Source: Eleusine coracana subsp. coracana (lineage: Eukaryota; Streptophyta; Magnoliopsida; Poales; Poaceae). From it: 64,000 nt of DNA. Each line of letters begins with the position of its first letter. Positions within the stretch are counted from its first letter, which is position 1. The notes under the pieces are model-generated. The model was not told the DNA's origin. It saw only the letters and a program-made list of their open reading frames with translations, and ran no database searches. Where the stretch lies: the NCBI GenBank assembly GCA_032690845.1, contig CM064421.1, positions 41,716,963 through 41,780,962 on the forward strand. Reading direction: 5' to 3'. Below, one piece after another: positions 57,260-64,000 of this stretch. The translations under genes were made by a program, and so were the position numbers.

Positions 57260-58539
57260 TGGTGTTTGGTTCAAATTCTGTAACGCAAATGCAAAAGTTT
57301 TCAGGTTACACTGGTATAGAGATGGCAATGGGTACAAACCCGGCGGGTTCTTGCCACCCATACCCGCACCCGGCTAGAGAAAGCGCTACTCATCCCAGTA
57401 CCCATACCCGCTTGCTTGCGGGTAGAAAATCTTTCCCATACCTGAACCCGGCCGGGTATCGGGTACTCGACGGGGATTCCATACCCAGGCGTTCTGTCGT
57501 ATGCTGCTGTCGAACTAGCCTAGATGGCAACTGAATCGGGCAGAGCAGCCATGGCTGCTGCAGCGCTGCAGGTCCATGCGCTAGTCCTAGAGTAGCTGTG
57601 TGTTCTAGTGTGGCTGACGGCGGAGGCGAATGGCGTACACGCGAAGTACAGTAGGGGCTGTTGCGGCGTCGCGCGCTCGTGCTCCTCCCAACCTCGTCGC
57701 CTTGGTGCAGCTGTGTAAGGAGCAGTGTAGTTTTTTCTCCATAGCAGCAGTGAGGACTGAGGAGCAGCTCGGCATCCAGAAGTGGCTGGAAGAGATTGGA
57801 AGAGGAGATCGGGAGAGTGGGGATGGATAAGGTTTCCTTGTTTTTATATGAATTTTAGTTGGGCTGGGCTAAAATTGCTAGATTGGGTTGGGCTAGTCGG
57901 GTTTGCGGGTAAATGAGGACGGGTTGAGTGTTTCTATACCCAAACCCGCCAAACCGATGGGTATAATTTCTGGCCTATTTATACACTCACGGGTATAAAA
58001 TTTGTCCCAAACCCGACCCCTAATAGAGTTTTTACTCATCGGATTTCGGGTATCGGATATCCATTGACATCTCTAAACTGGTATGGCAAACGGAATGGAT
58101 TAATACAGATTTTGTTTGGTTCAATCTCTGTAGCGAAATGGAGGTGTAGCTCATTCTTCTTCCTCCGCTCAGCGCGTCAGAACACTTCGCTGGCCGCAGT
58201 TAGATTGAAGAACATCCTGCCTCGTCTAGGACTCAAGGCGGTCCTCGAGAAGCTCGAGAAGACAGCGAGAAGTTCCGACATCTAGAGCACGAGGTCGTCA
58301 AGCCATAACAACATAGTGAGGCAGCAGCGGAGAAAAAGAAGAGCGTGTTTGGAAGAAGAGAAGTGAAGACCGACCAGTATCAATTTGACTACGCTGAGGA
58401 TTGAGCGGCATCGACTTTCCATAGAGTCGTATCCGATTACGGCGTGATCTGATTACAGCGGGGCTCAAACATACACAATCTAACGTAATCAGATACCTCC
58501 GTCATTGGAATGCGTTACAAATACATGAACCAAACACCA
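57260..58539. mobile_element. Outer TIR element (TGGTGTTTGGTTCA termini)
   Basis: 1.28 kb bounded by TGGTGTTTGGTTCA at 57260 and its exact inverse ending at 58539. The similarity continues inward (TGTAACGCA on both sides). It carries no transposase. It is interrupted by the hAT-like element at 57317-58075. The superfamily is not assigned because no clean target duplication abuts the ends. Confidence 0.7.
57317..58075. mobile_element. hAT-like non-autonomous transposon nested in the outer TIR element
   Basis: 759 bp with ends TAGAGATGGCAATGGGTA and TATCCATTGACATCTCTA (16 of 18 complementary) and an 8-bp target duplication, CACTGGTA versus AACTGGTA (7 of 8). TIRs beginning TAGAGATG and 8-bp duplications fit hAT. 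The subterminal regions carry repeated TACCC/GGGTA motifs. No transposase frame is present. Confidence 0.8.
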
Positions 58540-58549
58540 CCTCAGTTGT

Positions 58550-58610
58550 CACGTTACAATAGCATATTGCCAAACAATGCAGTAAACAACATTTGATATA
58601 GTGCAAACTA
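58550..58610. repeat. Direct repeat flanking the outer TIR element, right copy
   Basis: Partner of 57199-57253, with a 6-bp longer middle. Confidence 0.75.
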
Positions 58611-58665
58611 GAACAAAATCCTAACAAAACTTGTTCCCTTACACTAGGTATAAAATGTGCTGTAT

Positions 58666-61351
58666 CTAAAACAGTGCTTTGACTTCATCTTTTCTGGTAT
58701 CTGGCCCCATCTTTCTTGGATTTGGTATGATCCACAACGGAGCCATGCAGTTGGACCAAAGCCGAGGAGATACAATTTCACCCATCCTCATGGTTTGTAT
58801 GTTAAATACACCAATAATAAGACGGTATCCGCTTATGCATTTTGAAGAAACAGACTTACAATCATCGGTGAAATATATATGATTTGGCTTAACATGTAAA
58901 TATTCCTCAGCACGGAAACAAAGAGATCGGTTGTGCCCCAAAAACAGCGTGTGGTCATCCAAGCTATTTATTTCCACTAATTGTCCGGATGCTAAGCACA
59001 CTTTGTAAATTGTAATGTCCCAAGATGTTTCATCAAATGTTGCACAACAATTACACCCATGCTTGTGCGGTAATTCACTTATCCAAATTTCTGGTCTCCG
59101 AATTTGCAGAATATCACCCCATGGAGCCTCAACAATGTAAACCCTCTCATTCCCGTAACAAGATCTTGAGTAAAAAATTACCTTTGTTGAGACCACAGTG
59201 GTGCTGATATCAAAGGCGATTACTGTACCATGTAATGTTACCGCATATAAAAGACCATCCTTATAGATGCAGTCGTCAAAATGTGAGTGTGGGGGCAACC
59301 ATTTCCACTTCTTATCACCTAGCCTGGCATATGAAAGCTGCCCAAATGGATTGTGGATTAACACAACAAAATAGCTTCCTGCAGATGTATCATAAAATAG
59401 AAGTGCTTTATGGAAGAGATGGTCCCGCAATGCGCTAAGAGAATATGTCGAAGATGATCCCATAATTGCCTCTGCAGTGTGTCGTGAGAAACGATACCTA
59501 CAAATTGCACCTGCTTCATCCAAAATGGGTGTCACCTGCTCGATGGTAATCACTGATGGTAGAGAGATCTGTTCGCTGGTGACCGGATTGACAAGGTGCA
59601 TCTCAGAACGGTCATCAGCAGTAACCAACCAGCCATGTGACGATCCGATCAGATACCTTCTCTGGATATGCAGGTCTGGGAGAGTTAGTTTGTAGGACCT
59701 CTTTTCCCCAAGGCTGTAGAGGAAAGCAACATGATCACCAGCAGATTCAGAAGTGTAGATTAGACAAGGTGCTTGGGAGCATTTGTACTGCCCAAAGCTG
59801 CATATGCTGGTATAAGCAGAGTTCCAGGACGAACAGACAGATCCCACACGCACTAGGTCAGGGAACTCCAGAAGAGCAAATATATCTGTCAGGATTTCCT
59901 GTGGCACGTCTGAAAATCCGCTTGCCACAATCTCCATTGGTGGAAGAGCATGTTCATCATCTCGGAAAGAGGATAAATTTCTTGGGTGTATAGCTACGTT
60001 ATGTAAGAATTTTATCCAACCTATCCTACAAGCATCCATTCGAACAAAATCGGAACTTTTGGACAATGAATCGCTTCTGCAGTAATAATAGCAATGTAGC
60101 AAACTCGGAAGGGAAACACCACGATTTGGCCCATGACCGTACTTGTAGGAAACAGCCAGAAGCATGAATTTACCTCGTGCCAGATGACCCTCAGTTTGTT
60201 CATGCAGACTAAATCCAGCCATTTCATTTATTTTTGTGAAGATATCTGAAGATATCTGTGAATCCTTTATGAAGAATGTCCCAACAATACTACATTGATG
60301 AATGAATGTCATGTATTAGCTATTATTAATCCAACATTAGAAAGGATGATGACGAGGTCAAACAAAAAATATACGCACCAATGTTCTTCCTTTTCAGGAA
60401 CATCGAGTTCGAAGAATGTAATGCTTGATTTGCTCTTTGCAGTAGGGAGAAACAAATCCTAAATGGGTAATTAAGCATAATTGATAATCCTGTGTCTGGA
60501 AGCCATAAAAACATATAGAAAAGAAAACAATTACAGCATGAGCATATCATTACCAGTCCATTTTCGATTTTTGAAAACAGCATGACTAGAGCACTATGCA
60601 CCTTATTTGATGCCTCTATCGGTTCTCTGACCTGTTCAGTAAACAATAATATGACTGCACAGAAAATATGTAGCAATAGAAATAGAATAGAACCAATACC
60701 CAACTGACAACACAACATAATTTTATTTCTTCTTTAGAAAGACAAAATATATTTTCTTGAGCCATCTATCAGCACTGTTCGACCAGTGAGTTGCCTACTA
60801 GGAATCAAGGAAATTTGAATCATATAAGTGCAAACTATCTTCTAAACACATTTAAAAATATGATAAAACTAACTTAGCAGCTTAGCAGGAACTAATGGTG
60901 ACTATTTGACAAGCAAAAAAATGCTGGGGAAAAATTACATAAAGATCCAAACACTGCATTTGTTTTGTGTGCATTGTGTGTTTGTGTTTTTTTTTTGGTG
61001 GGGAGGGGGGAGAGGGGGGGGGGGGGGGGGTAAGTCCGCGAATAGGGAGGAAAATATAATGAAAAAACACTCAAAATAACTCCAGGTTAAATGTATCACC
61101 TTGGACATAACTTCAAGTTTCTCACATACATGCCTTGTGAACTGCTGTACCTCATGCCCCATACTATGTTCGTCCCATCCAAAAGATCTGCTCAAGTCTT
61201 TCTTAGCTACACTAAACTTGAATAAAAGGTCCAGCGGGAGAGCATTCTTGAACGGTGTGTGGTATAGCATTTGTTGAAGAAAGTCCAAATAAGCGGTGCC
61301 AACTTGAATTCTTGTACAAATGATTCGCCAAACGTCACCCTCAGCATTCAT
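58666..61351 (-). CDS. F-box/DUF295 (KIB1-4) protein, apparently fused to UBP12/USP7-like N-terminal exons
   Basis: Certain part: 59937-58666, 423 codons from ATG. It has an F-box (FSDVPQEILTDIFALLEF, then DLVRVGSVCSSWN) and a DUF295/KIB1-4 beta-propeller region ending IGVFNIQTMRMGEI, as in SCF substrate receptors. The same frame is open upstream to 60289. It then joins in phase through three GT-AG introns to 60458-60379, 60631-60554 and 61351-61100, giving 677 residues. Residues 1-84 resemble the start of the UBP12/USP7 protease (LYHTPF; SFGWDEHS; VCEKLE), with Ala20 at the catalytic Cys position. Residues 85-180 resemble its ICP0-binding region (VREPIEASNKVHSALVM; ITFFELDVPEKEEHC; INEMAGF). 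The protease body between is missing. The F-box starts at residue 255. If not fused, the upstream exons are a UBP12-like pseudogene. Confidence 0.7.
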
Positions 61352-61456
61352 CACATCAGTACCATGTACAAGGTAACCTCAGCTTTGATCATAGAACTCT
61401 CTCGAAGGCATAAAATACGTGAAACCTAATTGCTCCACTGTGTATATGTCGAGTAG
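61100..61456 (-). pseudogene. UBP12-like exon with MATH-domain end and in-frame TGA
   Basis: This is the full extent of the exon from its acceptor at 61457. Upstream of the ATG used above, it encodes the end of a MATH domain (QLGFTYFMPSREFYDQS), followed by TGA (61381-61379) and GYLVHGTD. Plant UBP12/13 proteins have SRGYLVNDT there, so the stop is explained by CGA to TGA. No further MATH exons were recognised upstream. Either the ancestral start has been replaced by the ATG at 61351, or the whole unit is a pseudogene. Confidence 0.65.
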
Positions 61457-62459
61457 CTGCAGTACAGTAAGAAAAAACATCAGTAATAGACTTATCCATA
61501 AAAATTACTGAAATACATTGGCACACATAAAGGAGATGATGAAGTGCTACTCATCATCAGTAGATCAAATGGCAGCATGGCACTACACATCCTTCTTAAT
61601 TAGCTAAGGAAATGAACAAGAAAAATTCTGTGGTAAAATTTCAAACCATATGGCTCCAAACCAGACTTCATATAAGTAATTAAGTCTGAATAGTGTAATC
61701 ATGGTGCCATATTATTAAATAAACAGAAAATACTAAAAAAATACAAAGCATAAATATGTAATACAACTCATGACGCAATAGACCAGCATGCTACATAGAA
61801 ACAAGGGTTCCTTCTGTGAGGACAAACCTTGTTTCCGTGGAGGGAAAAATCCTCTGTATAACAGAACCTCAATAAAACCTCTATACCGCCAACTAGAATT
61901 GGCAGTATAACAACAACCTAAACAAAAGGTTAAAGAAAATGAGTCCAATAGATTACAAGGAACGGTTAGACTATCATATCCATAAATTATGTATCCTTAT
62001 ATCAGCAGAAAAGATATCCAGATGGAACTTTAAAGCATTAATAGACCACAGAGCAGTGAATAAGATCAGCTATGATGTGCATGGCCTCAATCTACGAATC
62101 ACCGATACGTTCCTGAGGGCACTGTGCCCGTATCCGATACAGCGGGATACAACATGGCGATACTTCGATACTCCGATACTCTCTATGTATCATCACCATG
62201 CTGTGTTTTAAAACTCGCGTATCGCTGTATCACCGTATCGTCTCCTAGATACCTCGACGAAGATGAAGTTGCCTGACCTACGGCCGCTGCCCCATCCCGT
62301 CCCCGACGTCGTTGACCCATCCCGCCCCCGACGCCCTCCCCCTCTCCTCCCACCTAGGCCCGCTCCAAGATTCACCATGGGCGCTGACGGGATTTGGGCG
62401 AGGAGCAAAGGCCGTCGAGGAGGAGGGAGAGCGCATGGCGCGGCCGACCGGGAGGGAGG
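61457..62459. other. Intergenic, no gene seen
   Basis: AT-rich to 62200 with no recognisable exon; a stretch at 61800-61930 could be very degenerate coding DNA but was not assignable. GC content rises from 62260. Confidence 0.45.
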
Positions 62460-62822
62460 GATGTGGCGGCGTGATGGAGGGCGAGGGAGATCGGGCCGGC
62501 TACGAGGTGGGGGACGGCCGCTCGCAGGGCTGGCGACAAGGTGGGGGACGGTCACGTGCCGGTGCGGCGGCTAAGGGAGGTAGGCGGCAGCGCGATGGAG
62601 GGCGAGGGAGGCCAAGCCCGCTACGGGGTGGGGGACAGTCGCACGCAGGGTCGTTGGTAGGGTGGGCGATGACCGCGCGTCGGTGCGGCGGCGAGGGGAG
62701 GTAGGCGGTGGCGCGGTGGAGGGTGAGGGAGGCCGGGCCGACGATGGGGTGGGGGACGGCCGCTTGCAGGGCAGACAACAGGGTGGGTGACGGCCGTGGT
62801 GTGGTGGCGGAGGAAGGTTGGC
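62460..62822. repeat. 121-bp GC-rich tandem repeat, three units
   Basis: Units start at 62460, 62581 and 62702. Landmarks recur at exact 121-bp spacing, for example CGCTCGCAGGGC (62519), CGCACGCAGGGT (62640) and CGCTTGCAGGGC (62761), and GATGGAGGGCGAGGGAG in each. 121 is not a multiple of three, so the long open frames crossing it are artefacts of composition. Confidence 0.92.
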
Positions 62823-64000
62823 GGCGCGCTGGACGATGACAGAGGTGGCGTCGGTGCACACAAGAGAGAGGAAGAATAAAGAGAAAGGGGAGGAGAAGAC
62901 AGGTTAAAGGAGGAAGAAAAATAGAAAAATAATAATAATAAATGGTGGAACCCAGATATTTAGGATGGGGATAGAAAGCTTTCAAACCCAATCTATTGAG
63001 CTAGAATTTGAAAAAACATGCAAAATATGAGAAAATTTGAACGGACATGCAAAATATGAAGGAATTTGGAAGCTCCATTGACATAGTTTTTTGGCTCTAT
63101 CTTCTAAAATTTTAAGTAGAGCACTGTTTAGGAGGCCAGAAGATGCTTTTAGACACCGATTTGGAGTAGGCTGCCCATTTGTTCCTTCCGGCGGAAGGAT
63201 ATTTGTCTACGCTCGACGCGGGATTACGATCACACATATTTATCGGTTCGTAGGAGGACCCGGGAGTCGTCCATGTCAGGGCTGATCAGGATGCAACTTT
63301 GAATTTCTACTTCCCGCGCCATTAAGAGGCGCCAAGTAAGCAGGGATTACGCGCTAGATAGATCGCGGACGGAGTCGCTGTCAAGACGTTCCGCAAACTC
63401 GGATCTCAAAGCTGCACCCCGCCCAGCAGTGGGGGGAGGGGGGACGTACCCCTGGCGCCACAAAATCTGCGTCGGGAGTGGGTGATGTGCGGCTGTGGCT
63501 GCAGCCGCGCGGCACTGCTGCCGGTGAGTCGAGGAGCGCCGTCGCCGCGTCGTGAGGGATGGGCGTAGTTGCCACGAGTGGAGCACAGCGCGCGAGGGCC
63601 GCATCCACCGTCTCCGTCGAACGCCACAACCGCCGTGACCGGCGACCGTGACGCGCACTGCCGCGCGTGAGATCTTAGGGCGGGGCACAGCAGTGAGCAG
63701 TCGCATCCGCGTGGAGGGGCCGTGGGCACCTCCGACGACGGAGGGCCGCCTGTGCCAGCCGGTCGCGCCGCCCTCGGCTCCGTGTCACAGCAAGCAACGC
63801 CGAGAGCGTTCCGCGAAGGGACGCGGTGACGCGGCCAACACGTCTCCGCGGACATCCGCGTGGACGCAGCAGCGGTTCGCCGGCGGCAACCCGCTGTGGA
63901 ACGTCAAGGGTGAACCGCCGACGAGGGCAGCAACCGGGTTCCACATGTCCGTTGGGACGGACAACATCCTTGTCCGCGTGCAACCGTTGAACTTGAACCT
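62823..64000. other. Right end of window, unassigned
   Basis: 62823-63110 is AG- then AT-rich. 63340-64000 is GC-rich with long overlapping frames on the minus strand (for example 63983-63675 and 63967-63785). None shows a domain, splice pattern or recognisable family. A gene exon running off the right edge cannot be excluded. Confidence 0.35.

Noticed and set aside
62208..62991. Several Pro/Arg-rich open frames
   Set aside because: They run across a 121-bp tandem repeat; the unit length is not a multiple of three, so the frames change peptide each unit.

Overview
This is a plant nuclear window, most likely a grass and probably rice (Oryza) or a close relative. The evidence is the GT-AG multi-exon genes, GC-rich first exons, a Stowaway MITE with the CTCCCTCCGT end inside an intron, tRNA-derived SINE, LINE and Ty1/copia insertions, and proteins that read as grass forms of conserved plant families. 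No organelle, bacterial or viral gene is seen.

Layout. 1-17000 is repeat-rich. It holds the 5' half of a decayed minus-strand copia element (gag, leader, primer-binding site, LTR at 1-2519), a copy of a ~0.5-0.65 kb non-coding segment that recurs at 14.3 kb, a SINE split in two by a complete but decayed copia element (4632-11251), and LINE debris (11768-13420). 15323-37959 is the gene island: a BAP31-like ER membrane protein (-) head-to-head with SmD3 (+), a TKI1-like SANT protein (+), SNU13 (+), a plant-specific Lys-rich protein (+), and an RLCK with an N-terminal USP domain (-). 37960-46848 has no assignable gene. 46849-52468 holds a PPR-DYW editing-type protein (-) and an ERD7-like senescence-domain gene (-) that carries an in-frame stop at codon 13. 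52.5-58.6 kb is repeat-rich, with duplicated gene-like leaders, an inverted repeat and nested TIR elements. 58666-61456 (-) holds an F-box/DUF295 gene whose reading frame runs upstream, through three GT-AG introns, into UBP12/USP7-like exons. 62.4-62.8 kb is a 121-bp tandem repeat, and the last kilobase is unassigned GC-rich DNA.

Functional links. SmD3 and SNU13 are both core spliceosomal proteins, about 8 kb apart. The RLCK, PPR, TKI1-like and ERD7-like genes are unrelated housekeeping or stress families, so no operon-like logic is expected or seen.

Most unusual items: (1) the apparent in-frame fusion of a remodelled UBP12-like protein (catalytic Cys position occupied by Ala, most of the protease body missing) to an F-box/DUF295 protein; (2) gene-promoter-like blocks (GGCCCA plus telobox) lying antisense in the leaders of both copia elements; (3) a series of very short poly(A)-tailed insertions (13-28 bp) with 11-17 bp target-site duplications; (4) the SINE/copia nest; (5) the nonsense codon in the ERD7-like gene. 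Exon models were made by eye from splice sites and protein continuity and have not been checked against transcripts.
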